From positions 156,171 through 220,170 of the forward strand of contig NZ_QVMK01000003.1 of NCBI RefSeq assembly GCF_010500995.1: a stretch of 64,000 nucleotides of DNA, read 5' to 3'. This document shows, piece after piece, positions 19,378-27,704 of the stretch (positions are counted from its first letter, which is position 1; each line of letters opens with the position of its first letter). The notes under the pieces were generated by a model. That model was not told the DNA's origin and did not search any database. It worked only from the letters and a program-made list of their open reading frames with translations. Both the position numbers and the translations under genes were made by a program. This stretch comes from Bacteroides sp. 224 (GTDB lineage: Bacteria > Bacteroidota > Bacteroidia > Bacteroidales > Bacteroidaceae).

Positions 19378-20634
19378 TTACTCTTCAAATTCAGCTTTCA
19401 AAATACGTAGTACCTCGTCGATGGTTTCTTCTTCCAAGTCTGCCTTTTCAATCAGCATTTCACGAGGTGCATTTAATACCGATTTAGCCGTATCGAGGCC
19501 AATCGCTTTAATGGCGTTGATCACCCATTCATCTATTTCATCATTAAATTCATCCAAGTAGATGTCTTCGTCCATTGCACTTTCATCTAATTCGCGGAAT
19601 ACATCGATGGTGTATTCGGTCAACATACTGGCAAGTTTGATGTTCATACCGCCCTTACCAATGGCGAGTGATACTTCTTCCGGGCGAAGGAATACTTCTG
19701 CTTTGCGCTCTTCTTCGTTCAAACGAATGGAAGAGATTTTAGCCGGACTCAACGCACGTTGTATAAACAGCGAAGTATTAGCTGTATAGTTTATTACATC
19801 GATATTTTCATTCCGAAGCTCGCGAACGATACCGTGTATACGGCTACCCTTCACACCCACACAGGCACCAACGGGGTCGATTCTGTCATCGTAAGATTCT
19901 ACCGCAATCTTGGCACGTTCGCCGGGGATACGGGCAATTCTTTTGATGGTAATCAGTCCGTCGTTAATTTCCGGAACTTCCATTTCGAACAGACGTTGTA
20001 GGAACACCGGCGAGGTGCGCGACAGGATGATCTTCGGATTGTTGTTTTTATTGTCCACGCGGGCTACTACCGCACGTGCAGTTTCTCCTTTGCGATAGAA
20101 GTCGCTCGGTATCTGCTCGGTTTTGGGCAATAACAATTCATTTCCTTCATCATCCAGCAAAAGCATTTCTTTTTTCCATATCTGGTATACTTCTGCATTA
20201 ATAATGGTTCCTACCTTATCTATATATTTATTATAAATACTATCTTTTTCGAGCTCAAGAATCTTAGAGGCCAGCGTTTGACGCAAGTTCAAGATGGCGC
20301 GACGACCAAAATCGGCAAAATGTACTTCATCGGTCACCTCTTCGCCTACTTCGAAAGAAGCATCAATCTTCTGCGCTTCGGTCAGTGATATCTCCAGGTT
20401 CGGATCTTCCAGGTCTTCATCTGCCACAACCTCCCGGTTCCGCCATATTTCGAAGTCTCCTTTATCCGGATTCACAATCACATCATAATTTTCATCTGTG
20501 CCAAACATTTTAGTGATAACACTACGGAACGACTCTTCGAGCACGCTTACCATCGTAGTTCTATCAATATTCTTCAGTTCTTTAAATTCTGAAAATGTAT
20601 CTATCAAGCTGATAGTTTCCTCTTTCTTGGCCAT
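19378..20634 (-). CDS. nusA: Transcription termination/antitermination factor NusA
   Basis: 418 residues. The order is the RNA-polymerase-binding N-terminal domain, the S1 domain (around EGNELLLPKTEQIPSDFY and VVARVDNKNNNPKIILSRT), KH1 with DPVGACVGVKGSRIHGIV, and KH2 with FLRPEEVSLAIGKGGMNIKL. It lacks the C-terminal acidic repeats found in proteobacterial NusA, as is normal for this phylum. It binds RNA polymerase and nascent RNA to control pausing and termination. The gene starts 2 bases after the rimP stop. Confidence 0.97.
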   Translation of the reverse strand: MAKKEETISLIDTFSEFKELKNIDRTTMVSVLEESFRSVITKMFGTDENYDVIVNPDKGDFEIWRNREVVADEDLEDPNLEISLTEAQKIDASFEVGEEVTDEVHFADFGRRAILNLRQTLASKILELEKDSIYNKYIDKVGTIINAEVYQIWKKEMLLLDDEGNELLLPKTEQIPSDFYRKGETARAVVARVDNKNNNPKIILSRTSPVFLQRLFEMEVPEINDGLITIKRIARIPGERAKIAVESYDDRIDPVGACVGVKGSRIHGIVRELRNENIDVINYTANTSLFIQRALSPAKISSIRLNEEERKAEVFLRPEEVSLAIGKGGMNIKLASMLTEYTIDVFRELDESAMDEDIYLDEFNDEIDEWVINAIKAIGLDTAKSVLNAPREMLIEKADLEEETIDEVLRILKAEFEE

Positions 20635-20636
20635 AA

Positions 20637-21104
20637 TTATTTAAAACTAATTAAGTATTTGGTGTATTTTATTTGATCATAAGTAAAGGTTTCGTCCACT
20701 TCTACAAGTTTCGGACGTTTGGCTCCTTCTTCTTTTACTTTCTTCTGCACAGCTACCACAAACTTATCTTCGTCGACATCTTTCAGTATGCCTGTCAGTT
20801 TCCGACCGTCATTTGTCATAACCTCTACATCATTGTCTATATGGTTATAATATTGCTGTAAGACCTTAAACGGCTGTCCGATTCCTGCCGAACCTACTTC
20901 CAGTTCATAATCGGCCTCTTCTCTGTTTAGTTTGGATTCGATGTAACGACTCAATTCTACGCAATCTTCAATCCATACGCCTTCGGCGTGATCTATCTCT
21001 ACCACAATCCGATCACCGGGGTAAACAGCTGCGTCTACCAGAAAATAGTTTTTCCCATTAAGCCATTCTTCTACAATAGCTTTAACAATGTTTTTTTCTA
21101 TCAT
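20637..21104 (-). CDS. rimP: Ribosome maturation factor RimP
   Basis: 155 residues, normal for RimP, which assists 30S subunit maturation. Visible are LVDAAVYPGDRIVVEIDHAEG, a DCVELSRYIESKL segment, the LEVGSAGIGQPFKVLQQYYNH core and a C-terminal SH3-like beta domain. It leads the nusA operon as in most bacteria. A -7 promoter lies ~66 bases upstream, and a terminator-like hairpin lies between that promoter and the start codon. Confidence 0.96.
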   Translation of the reverse strand: MIEKNIVKAIVEEWLNGKNYFLVDAAVYPGDRIVVEIDHAEGVWIEDCVELSRYIESKLNREEADYELEVGSAGIGQPFKVLQQYYNHIDNDVEVMTNDGRKLTGILKDVDEDKFVVAVQKKVKEEGAKRPKLVEVDETFTYDQIKYTKYLISFK

Positions 21105-21123
21105 TTACTAACTATATAAGAAC

Positions 21124-21148
21124 AAAAAAAGAGGCTTGATTGCCCCTC
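21124..21148 (-). terminator. Leader terminator/attenuator in front of rimP-nusA-infB
   Basis: On the minus strand GAGGGGC-AATCAA-GCCTCTT forms a 7-bp stem with a six-base loop followed by a T-run, the shape of an intrinsic terminator. It lies after the predicted promoter (21170-21177) and ~20 bases before the rimP ATG, so it would act inside the mRNA leader. An attenuation role is inferred. Confidence 0.55.
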
Positions 21149-21169
21149 CTCCTTCATCCATTTCGGCGA

Positions 21170-21177
21170 CAAAGATA
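21170..21177 (-). promoter_or_regulatory. -7 promoter element of the rimP-nusA-infB operon
   Basis: The minus strand reads TATCTTTG, a full TAnnTTTG match, ~66 bases upstream of the rimP ATG. It leaves a leader long enough to hold the hairpin at 21124-21148. Confidence 0.65.
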
Positions 21178-21638
21178 CTAAATAATATATGGATACACAA
21201 AATAATAAGAAAAAAAATATATGGGTACCATAAAAGCATACCATCAAGTACTCCATCTGGTTTTACTTATACCATGCTACGGTTTGCTTTCCGGTGGTGT
21301 AGAGTTCGTAGATTTTATTCTCCGGGAGAGGAATTCAATAAAGCACTTGGATAGCCTCCATCTTTCCTTGACTCCCAACTTTGATGGCTTCCATCCCTGC
21401 ATCTATCTTGCCATAGAGTCCATCCATGGTTATGTATTGGCACTTATCTTCGCATCTAACACTACGTTTCAGTGTGTTTTGGCTGCACTATTGCCTTTAC
21501 TTTGCTTGGAGGCCGAATTATACTGCCAGTTGGCATTGGCGGTTACAGTGTCTATAACTAAGAACTTAAGTATCCGGCAATTACCTAACAATCGACCAAA
21601 GATTGAGTCTGTTAAAACATTCTCCCAATCTAAATTGT
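21178..21638. other. Intergenic region without a supportable gene
   Basis: The ~460 bases between the rimP promoter and the ecotin promoter hold open frames on both strands with no recognisable domain. A minus-strand frame ending at 21338 reads as a plausible soluble peptide (MDGLYGKIDAGMEAIKVG) but is short and interrupted by a stop about 50 codons upstream. It may be a decayed gene end. I annotate nothing here. Confidence 0.5.
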
Positions 21639-21646
21639 TATCTTTG
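21639..21646 (+). promoter_or_regulatory. -7 promoter element for eco
   Basis: TATCTTTG matches TAnnTTTG 22 bases upstream of the ecotin ATG at 21669. It supports that start over the ATG at 21603, which lies upstream of the promoter. Confidence 0.65.
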
Positions 21647-21668
21647 CAAAGATTTAAAAAAAGTTGTT

Positions 21669-22163
21669 ATGAAGAAACATTTTTCAAGAATAATGTTGGT
21701 TACCACATTATTAGTTGCATTTACAGGAATAGCTAATGCTCAAAACATGAAAGTAAAAGAAGAACGCGAAAAGATGCTTGCTCCCTATCCACAAGCTAAA
21801 GAAGGAATGGTGAGGTATGTGATCTTTCTGAAAGAGAAAGCCAATGAAGAGAACTTCAAAGTAGAAATCGTTCCCGGAAAAGTGATGAATGTAGATTGCA
21901 ATCATCATACACTAATGGGTAAAATAGAGGCTAAAGATGTGCAGGGATGGGGATATACGTATTACGAATTTACCTCGAACGGCCAAACCCGCTCTACCAT
22001 GATGGCTTGCAACAAACCGAAAGAGGATCGATTTATTTCAGGAGAATCAAAATTGATTCGGTATAACAGTAAGCTACCGATTGTGCTTTATGCTCCGGCA
22101 GGGTATGAATTGAAATACAAGATTTGGAAAGTAGCGAAAACGCATACGGCTACAAATGAGTAA
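21669..22163 (+). CDS. eco: Ecotin, periplasmic serine protease inhibitor
   Basis: 164 residues with a signal peptide at about residues 1-22 (LVTTLLVAFTGIANA, cleavage before QNMK). The mature part matches ecotin throughout: LAPYPQAKEGMVRYVIFL, VDCNHHTLMGKIEAKDVQG, WGYTYYEF, the reactive loop STMMAC with Met at P1, and LIRYNSKLPIVLYAP. Ecotin dimers inhibit trypsin-like and elastase-like proteases, which in a gut bacterium would include host proteases. The start is chosen from the signal peptide and the promoter position. It is monocistronic; a 22-bp repeat array follows downstream. Confidence 0.95.
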   Translation: MKKHFSRIMLVTTLLVAFTGIANAQNMKVKEEREKMLAPYPQAKEGMVRYVIFLKEKANEENFKVEIVPGKVMNVDCNHHTLMGKIEAKDVQGWGYTYYEFTSNGQTRSTMMACNKPKEDRFISGESKLIRYNSKLPIVLYAPAGYELKYKIWKVAKTHTATNE

Positions 22164-22221
22164 AATTCAGTCACCGCATAGTTGTAGTACATACATGTTA
22201 TCTCTTCTTATGCCGGTTTTT

Positions 22222-22330
22222 GCCACGGCCGCGGCAACGTTTTGTCACGGCCGTGGCCAGATCTTGTCACGGCCGCGGCAAAATCTCGTTACGGCCGTAG
22301 TAGAATCTTGTTACGGCCGTTCAAAATCTT
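22222..22330. repeat. Five-unit 22-bp array with CACGGCCG core
   Basis: The core ACGGCCG recurs at 22225, 22247, 22269, 22291 and 22313, exactly 22 bases apart. Each unit is close to TTGTCACGGCCGCGGCAAAA, with drift toward the 3' end. The core is a dyad (CGGCCG inside GCCGCGGC-like sequence). It lies ~60 bases downstream of eco. It is one of four arrays with the same period in the window. Confidence 0.92.
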
Positions 22331-22404
22331 GCTAAAGCAATATAGAAATTTACCGCAGGGAAAATTTGTTCAACGAAGATTGGGTAAAATTGGTTAGTTG
22401 ATGT

Positions 22405-22412
22405 TATCTTTG
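22405..22412 (+). promoter_or_regulatory. -7 promoter element for the small membrane protein gene
   Basis: TATCTTTG, a full TAnnTTTG match, lies 19 bases upstream of the ATG at 22432. Confidence 0.6.
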
Positions 22413-22431
22413 TTTCATTAATAGAAAGCAC

Positions 22432-22833
22432 ATGGCACATCATTTAAGTACAAACAAGCAATTTATGATTGGTAATGGTATTCTGGCTTTTGCCGTCATC
22501 TTTATAGTAGTCATTTTCATCTATATGAGTTTGAGAATTGCCCGGGAAAAACAACTCGAAAAGACTTATGTGGAAAATTATACCATTAGCTTAACTAAAG
22601 GCTTCGCAGGAGAGTCTGTATCTGTTTATGTAAACGATAGTTTATTATGGAATCAGCTAATAACCGAAGAACCTGTGGTATTGGAGGTAAACCGATTTGC
22701 CGATCATAGCGCAGTTATGATTGTTAATAATGAGACCGAAATCATGTCTACTTTCGATTTAAGTGAAAAAGGAGGCAACTATTCTTTTATAAAGGATGAG
22801 GATGGAATTAAACAATTAGGACAATCGCGTTAA
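22432..22833 (+). CDS. Small single-pass membrane protein, function unknown
   Basis: 133 residues. One strong hydrophobic helix at about residues 13-33 (GNGILAFAVIFIVVIFIYM) is followed by ~95 residues of beta-rich, acidic sequence (GESVSVYVNDSLLWNQL, SAVMIVNNETEIMSTFDL), presumably in the periplasm. I do not recognise a family. It has its own promoter element and ends with a 4-base overlap of the convergent metalloprotease gene. Confidence 0.7.
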   Translation: MAHHLSTNKQFMIGNGILAFAVIFIVVIFIYMSLRIAREKQLEKTYVENYTISLTKGFAGESVSVYVNDSLLWNQLITEEPVVLEVNRFADHSAVMIVNNETEIMSTFDLSEKGGNYSFIKDEDGIKQLGQSR

Positions 22834-23531
22834 ACTTCTGTTTTGTATTCTTTCAGTTTCTTTCGGAGTGCAAGCGATTTACCGTCGGTATATTGATTCA
22901 GCAATGCCCAAAATCGTTCACTGTGATTCATCTCAAGCGTATGTGTTAATTCATGTAGCAATACATAATCAATAAGATGTGCAGGCAATAGCATCAAATA
23001 GCAGGAGAGATTGATGTTTTTCTTACCTGAACAACTTCCCCACTGCCCCTTACTAGCATTTATCTTCACGTTTCCATAAAAGAGACCATGTTGGTTGGCA
23101 AGCATATAGAGGCGGGAGGGGAGAACAACTTTTGCATTACGTTTCAAGCCTTCTTCTATTACTTTGCGCAACCAAGACTGAAGGCGCTCTTCCTCAAAAT
23201 TAGCAGTAGGCGGACAGACTATTTGCATCTTTCCCAGTTCGGAGTGAGCCAAGAACTCATTTCTTTCTCCACTAACAAGTGTCAGCTTAAAGAATTCGGT
23301 ATTTATTTGATAACTCAGGTCTATTTGCTTTCTCGCAACCTGTTTCCGGGAAGCAGAAAGTTCACTTCGTAATTCTTCTATCACCTCGTTCAGCTCCTCC
23401 TGGGTGGCCCCCAACGGAACTGTGACATAAATAGCATCTTCTTTTGTTCGGAATATAAAACGCTGTGCTCTGGGATTCAGGCGAATTATTAAACGTCCCA
23501 GCTCTTTATCTTCTATTATGGCTTCTCTCAT
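22830..23531 (-). CDS. YgjP/DUF45-type zinc metallopeptidase-like protein
   Basis: 233 residues. The zinc site HELTHTLEMNHSERFWALL near the C-terminus has the HExxH form with a downstream NHS, and the preceding GQWGSCSGKKNINLSCYLML is the family signature of M48-like YgjP (DUF45) proteins. It is cytoplasmic, with no signal peptide. The start at 23531 (MREAIIEDKELG) is preferred over 23579 because the -7 element at 23551-23558 lies between them. The substrate is unknown. Confidence 0.88.
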   Translation of the reverse strand: MREAIIEDKELGRLIIRLNPRAQRFIFRTKEDAIYVTVPLGATQEELNEVIEELRSELSASRKQVARKQIDLSYQINTEFFKLTLVSGERNEFLAHSELGKMQIVCPPTANFEEERLQSWLRKVIEEGLKRNAKVVLPSRLYMLANQHGLFYGNVKINASKGQWGSCSGKKNINLSCYLMLLPAHLIDYVLLHELTHTLEMNHSERFWALLNQYTDGKSLALRKKLKEYKTEV

Positions 23532-23550
23532 TGTTGCTTCTAAAAGATTA

Positions 23551-23558
23551 CAAACATA
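23551..23558 (-). promoter_or_regulatory. -7 promoter element for the YgjP-type gene
   Basis: The minus strand reads TATGTTTG (TAnnTTTG), 19 bases upstream of the ATG at 23531. It abuts the T-run of the upstream terminator. Confidence 0.6.
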
Positions 23559-23559
23559 C

Positions 23560-23588
23560 AAAAAAAGGCTACTGTTCACACAGTAACC
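23560..23588 (-). terminator. Rho-independent terminator of the sigma/anti-sigma operon
   Basis: The minus strand reads GGTTACTG-TGTGAA-CAGTAGCC followed by a run of T: an 8-bp stem (one G-T pair) with a six-base loop. It lies ~130 bases after the anti-sigma-like gene and directly before the next promoter. Confidence 0.8.
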
Positions 23589-23718
23589 CTTTCTATTTAG
23601 TTAGTTTTAATAGAAATTTAAGAGAGTCAAAGCTTCACAGCTTCAAAACGTTTAATTAAGCACACTAACTACTATTTAAAGCAAATGAAAAATTTTATTC
23701 TTGCAAATTAATTATTCT

Positions 23719-24228
23719 CTACCGATCTATGGGCTTTTCTATGTCCTTAGACTGTAAGCTATCCATTTGAGTAACTTCGGAATTGCCAATCTTTTCTGTC
23801 AGTACATTCACTGGGGGAATGCCTTGTTTCTCGGCTACTTCCACTTCATTGGGTGTACTAAGACAGGTGTCATTGGTTCCTACCAATACGTCATCTACAA
23901 AAAAGGTGCGCTGCACGGCATTACTTAAACCCAGAACCAAAGTCACAATAGCTACAGCTTTCAATAAAGGGGTGAAACGACTTACCAAAGTCAATCGTTT
24001 GGCTTTCACTGTTTTCGGTTCTATTTGAGCAAGAACCCTTTGTTCAAACCCTTCACCGACTCCCACCTCTTGCTGAACAGCCTGATAGATAAATACATCC
24101 CTGTAATGCAACAGAGCAGGCGGCACATCCTCCGAAGTAAAAAACGAACGTAACTCAGCTTCCTCTTCCGATGAGGTTTCACACAGCCAATAACGTTCCA
24201 ATAGTTCTTCTACATGCTTATAATCCAT
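23719..24228 (-). CDS. Putative anti-sigma factor, single-pass membrane protein
   Basis: 169 residues. The N-terminal ~80 residues (YKHVEELLERYWLCETSSEE then EEAELRSFFTSEDVP) match the short helical head common to Bacteroidota proteins encoded beside ECF sigma factors. A membrane helix lies at about residues 88-105 (LLKAVAIVTLVLGLSNA) and a ~60-residue periplasmic tail follows. The gene overlaps the sigma gene by 11 bases, implying translational coupling. The anti-sigma role is inferred from this arrangement; no ZAS zinc motif is seen. Confidence 0.7.
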   Translation of the reverse strand: MDYKHVEELLERYWLCETSSEEEAELRSFFTSEDVPPALLHYRDVFIYQAVQQEVGVGEGFEQRVLAQIEPKTVKAKRLTLVSRFTPLLKAVAIVTLVLGLSNAVQRTFFVDDVLVGTNDTCLSTPNEVEVAEKQGIPPVNVLTEKIGNSEVTQMDSLQSKDIEKPIDR

Positions 24229-24727
24229 ATTTATCTATCTCATTATACCTTTGTTTCACTTTTTGTCTGGCTCTAAAGAGGTTCACTTTTACTTGCTCTT
24301 CCGACAAACTCAGAATATCAGCAATTTCTTTATAGCTTTTCCCTTCTACATCGCGCAATTGCATAATTAATCGCTGCTTTTCCGGAAGTTCATTCATCAA
24401 CCTGTCAATAAGAATAAGCTTCTCTTTTTCCACCATCTTATCATAAGGATCGGGCACCGAGAATATATTCTCCATATCATTGTCTAAGCGCAAATTTTGA
24501 AATTCTTTCTTTTGCGTACGATCAATGGCCAGATTCTTTACAACAGTCAAGCAATATGCTTCCAAAGACTCTAATTCATTCAACTCCCCACGTTTATTCC
24601 AAATGCGGATCATAGTATCCTGCACAATATCCTCTGCTTCCGAACGATCAAAGGTAATGCGATATGCCAATCTGAAAAGCTTATCTTTCAGGGGCAATAC
24701 ATCTCTTCGAAAGTTGAGCTCTTGCAT
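24218..24727 (-). CDS. ECF-type RNA polymerase sigma factor
   Basis: 169 residues. Region 2 is FRLAYRITFDRSEAEDIVQD with TMIRIWNKRGEL (core binding and -10 recognition). Region 4 is LPEKQRLIMQLRDVEGKSYK then EIADILSLSEEQVKVNLFRA, a helix-turn-helix. No extra domains are present. It is followed by an overlapping membrane protein gene likely to hold it in check. The regulon is unknown; no TonB-dependent receptor pair is adjacent, so it is not an obvious polysaccharide-locus sigma factor. Confidence 0.93.
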   Translation of the reverse strand: MQELNFRRDVLPLKDKLFRLAYRITFDRSEAEDIVQDTMIRIWNKRGELNELESLEAYCLTVVKNLAIDRTQKKEFQNLRLDNDMENIFSVPDPYDKMVEKEKLILIDRLMNELPEKQRLIMQLRDVEGKSYKEIADILSLSEEQVKVNLFRARQKVKQRYNEIDKYGL

Positions 24728-24787
24728 CTCTATTAGGATTGACGGGTGAGTAATTGAAAAGTTACAGTAGTGTGCTTTCTTTTTAAA

Positions 24788-25561
24788 CTATTTTTTGATT
24801 CGGGTACCTCCGGCACCACGAATGGCAGAAGCTAAAGTGATGATTACTTCGGATACACCCGCTTGAAGTGCCTCAAAAGAATTCTCCAATTTGGGGATCA
24901 TCCCTCCCTGAATAATGCCTTGCTGTACGTATTCGGCAAAATCAGCTTGCGTTAATAAAGGAATTACGCTATCATCATCATTTTCATCTCGCAATACTCC
25001 TTTCTTCTCAAAGCAGAAGACGAGTGTTACATCAAAATCATTGGCAAGGGCTTTGGCGGTTTCTCCCGCAATGGTATCGGCATTTGTATTCAGCAGGCTG
25101 CCTTCTCCGTCATGAGTAAGAGGAGCCATCACCGGGATCACACCTTTACGAATTAAATCAACGAGAATAGCCGTATCCACTTTCTGTACGTCTCCTACAA
25201 AACCATAGTCAATGTCTTTCACAGGACGCTTAACAGAACGAATGACATCCATATCAGCTCCTGTTAATCCTAACGCATTTACCTTACGGGCTTGTAATCC
25301 GGCTACAATGTTTTTGTTTACTAAGCCTCCATATACCATGGTGACTACTTTAAGGGTTTCTTCATCGGTGATCCGACGCCCATTTACCATTTTGCTTTCA
25401 ATACCGAGCTGGGATGCTATTTTTGTAGCAGATCGCCCTCCACCATGTACAAGTACTTTGTATCCTTCGATGGCAGAGAAATCATCTAATAATTGTTTTA
25501 AGGAGGATTCTTCTTCTACAATTTTCCCACCCACTTTAATTACGGTTAGTTTTTCTCTCAT
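24788..25561 (-). CDS. argB: Acetylglutamate kinase (arginine biosynthesis)
   Basis: 257 residues, the usual length. It phosphorylates the N-acylated glutamate of the arginine pathway. Visible are KVGGKIVEEE, LVHGGGRSATKIA, MVNGRRITDEETLKVVTMVY, LTGADMDVI, NTNADTIAGETAKALA and IQGGMIPKLENSFEALQAGV, all ArgB signatures. Some Bacteroides use N-succinyl rather than N-acetyl intermediates later in this pathway, so the true acyl group is uncertain. It lies downstream of speA on the same strand, separated by a family B inverted repeat. Confidence 0.95.
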   Translation of the reverse strand: MREKLTVIKVGGKIVEEESSLKQLLDDFSAIEGYKVLVHGGGRSATKIASQLGIESKMVNGRRITDEETLKVVTMVYGGLVNKNIVAGLQARKVNALGLTGADMDVIRSVKRPVKDIDYGFVGDVQKVDTAILVDLIRKGVIPVMAPLTHDGEGSLLNTNADTIAGETAKALANDFDVTLVFCFEKKGVLRDENDDDSVIPLLTQADFAEYVQQGIIQGGMIPKLENSFEALQAGVSEVIITLASAIRGAGGTRIKK

Positions 25562-25582
25562 AATTCTATATTATCTATGTAC

Positions 25583-25686
25583 TTAGACACGGATAACGCA
25601 GATTGCACGGATTAAAATCACGGATTATTTTTCATGTATTTCATCCGTATATTAAAATCCGTGCAATCCGCGCCATCCGTGGCTAA
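25583..25686. repeat. Imperfect inverted repeat, family B
   Basis: Arms 25583-25619 and 25651-25686 are imperfect reverse complements sharing GATTGCACGGATT. This is the family seen at 7331-7425 and around the GxxExxY gene. It lies between speA and argB. Confidence 0.85.
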
Positions 25687-25697
25687 AATTAAAACGA

Positions 25698-27590
25698 TTA
25701 CTCTAAATACGTATATCCATACAATCCCGAGCGATAATTCGAAAGGAATTCTTTCCCCTCCTCTACCGAGATCTTTCCTTCTTTCACCGATTTAGTTACC
25801 CATGTTTCGAGTGTACGTACCAATTTCTTCGGATTATACTGTACATAATCCAATACCTCGGCAACCGTTTCTCCATCAATGATTTGCTCTATATTGTATC
25901 CCTTCTCATTGACGGAAACATGCACCGCATTGGTATCACCAAATAAGTTATGCATATCTCCCAGAATTTCCTGATAGGCACCTACCAGAAATACCCCCAT
26001 GAAATAAGGCTCCTTATTCTTCAAAGAATGAACAGGAAGGTAATGTGATACATTCTTCGTAGAAATGAAGTTTGCTATTTTTCCATCCGAGTCGCAGGTA
26101 ATATCTTGCAAAGTCGCACTGCGATCAGGACGTTCATCCAACCGCTGTATCGGCATAATGGGAAAGATCTGGTCGATAGCCCATGAGTCCGGCAAAGATT
26201 GGAAAAGGGAGAAGTTACAGAAATATTTATCTGCCAGCAACTTAGATAAACCACGAAACTCATCGGGTGCATGCTTCAAGCCCGAAGCAATCTGATTAAT
26301 TTCTCTTGTAATAGACCAGTACAAGCGTTCTATCTGTGCGCGGGTTTTCAGGTCTACGATTCCGTGACTGAACAAATCAAGTCCTTCTTCACGAATTTGC
26401 TGGGCATCGTGCCATGCTTCCAGCATTTTGTTTTGATTCAACGAATCCCAGATAGCATAAAGCTCACGTACTAATTCGTGATCGTCTTCACTCACCTGTT
26501 CGTCGTCATCCCATTCGGGTAATGTAGTGGTTTCCAGCACTTCGAATATGAGCACAGAATGATGAGCAGTAAGAGCCCGTCCACTCTCGGTAATGATATT
26601 GGGGTGAGGAATATCGTTTTTATCACTTGCATCGACTAACGTGGAAATAGAGTCATTCACATACTCCTGTATGGAGTAGTTAACACTGCTCTGGCTGCTT
26701 GAGGAGCGGGTACCATCATAATCGACACCCAATCCACCGCCAATGTCCACAAATTCAACTTTAAAGCCCAGCGAATGTAGCTGCACATAAAATTGAGAAG
26801 CTTCACGTAAAGCTGTTTTTATACGACGTATTTTCGTTACCTGGCTACCAATATGGAAGTGAATTAGCTTCAGACAGTCTTTCATATCTTTCTTTTCGAG
26901 AAAGTCCAAGGCCTCCAACAACTCGCTGGAAGACAAGCCAAACTTACTGGCGTCGCCTCCTGAATCTTCCCATTTACCGCTTCCCGAAGAAGCCAGCTTA
27001 ATACGAATACCTATATTAGGACGTACATTCAATTGCTTGGCCATTTTGGCAATCAATCGCAGCTCATTGAGTTTCTCAACTACGAGGAAGATTCGCTTAC
27101 CCATTTTCTGGGCTAAAAGAGCTAATTCAATGTAGCTTTCATCTTTATAGCCATTACAGATAATCAGAGAATCAGAATCCGTATTAACAGCAATAACCGC
27201 ATGAAGTTCGGGCTTAGAACCGGCCTCAAGACCTAAATTGAACTTTTTTCCATGGCTGATAATTTCCTCTACCACGGGGCGCATCTGATTCACCTTGATA
27301 GGATAGATAATAAAGTTTTGGGCTTTATATCCATATTCTTCCGCGGCTTTCTGAAAACAAAGAGCTGTTTTCTCAATTCTGTTATCCAGAATGTCCGGGA
27401 AACGCAATAACATAGGCAAAGCTACATCTCTTAGTTGCAACTCGTCAACAAGTTCTTTCAAGTCGACGGCTACTCCATTTTTGCGAGGGGTAACTACTAC
27501 ATGTCCTTGATCATTAATACCGAAATACGAGGTACCCCAACCTGTGATGTTGTATAGTTCCTCCGAATCTTCAATACGCCATTTTCTCAT
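25698..27590 (-). CDS. speA: Biosynthetic arginine decarboxylase
   Basis: 630 residues, typical of SpeA, a PLP fold III enzyme that decarboxylates arginine to agmatine for polyamine synthesis. Visible are YFGINDQGHVVVTP, the PLP lysine in IIYPIKVNQMRPVVEE, LIHFHIGSQVTKIRRIK, the GGGLGVDYDGTRSSSSQSSV substrate loop, and ITESGRALTAHHSVL. It has its own -7 element 38 bases upstream, placed back to back with the cupin promoter. Its neighbour argB makes the arginine precursor. Confidence 0.97.
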   Translation of the reverse strand: MRKWRIEDSEELYNITGWGTSYFGINDQGHVVVTPRKNGVAVDLKELVDELQLRDVALPMLLRFPDILDNRIEKTALCFQKAAEEYGYKAQNFIIYPIKVNQMRPVVEEIISHGKKFNLGLEAGSKPELHAVIAVNTDSDSLIICNGYKDESYIELALLAQKMGKRIFLVVEKLNELRLIAKMAKQLNVRPNIGIRIKLASSGSGKWEDSGGDASKFGLSSSELLEALDFLEKKDMKDCLKLIHFHIGSQVTKIRRIKTALREASQFYVQLHSLGFKVEFVDIGGGLGVDYDGTRSSSSQSSVNYSIQEYVNDSISTLVDASDKNDIPHPNIITESGRALTAHHSVLIFEVLETTTLPEWDDDEQVSEDDHELVRELYAIWDSLNQNKMLEAWHDAQQIREEGLDLFSHGIVDLKTRAQIERLYWSITREINQIASGLKHAPDEFRGLSKLLADKYFCNFSLFQSLPDSWAIDQIFPIMPIQRLDERPDRSATLQDITCDSDGKIANFISTKNVSHYLPVHSLKNKEPYFMGVFLVGAYQEILGDMHNLFGDTNAVHVSVNEKGYNIEQIIDGETVAEVLDYVQYNPKKLVRTLETWVTKSVKEGKISVEEGKEFLSNYRSGLYGYTYLE

Positions 27591-27627
27591 TTCTTCTAAT
27601 ACACTGCTTTTAGTATAAATAATGCGG

Positions 27628-27635
27628 CAAAAATA
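27628..27635 (-). promoter_or_regulatory. -7 promoter element for speA
   Basis: The minus strand reads TATTTTTG (TAnnTTTG), 38 bases upstream of the speA ATG and divergent from the cupin promoter 22 bases away. Confidence 0.65.
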
Positions 27636-27656
27636 CTTATTAATCTATAAATATAC

Positions 27657-27664
27657 TACATTTG
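27657..27664 (+). promoter_or_regulatory. -7 promoter element for the cupin gene
   Basis: TACATTTG (TAnnTTTG) lies 40 bases upstream of the cupin ATG at 27705. Confidence 0.65.
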
Positions 27665-27704
27665 CCTTTATTATTCAACTTTTAGAACTACAGAACGAAA
27701 GAAT

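Noticed and set aside
21221..21736. 171-residue + strand frame upstream of eco
   Set aside because: It has no recognisable motif, lacks a promoter, and overlaps the ecotin signal peptide in another frame.
22222..22330. Possible CRISPR array
   Set aside because: The whole unit is 22 bases and there are no 30-base unique spacers, no ~28-36 base repeats and no cas genes. The other three arrays have the same short period.
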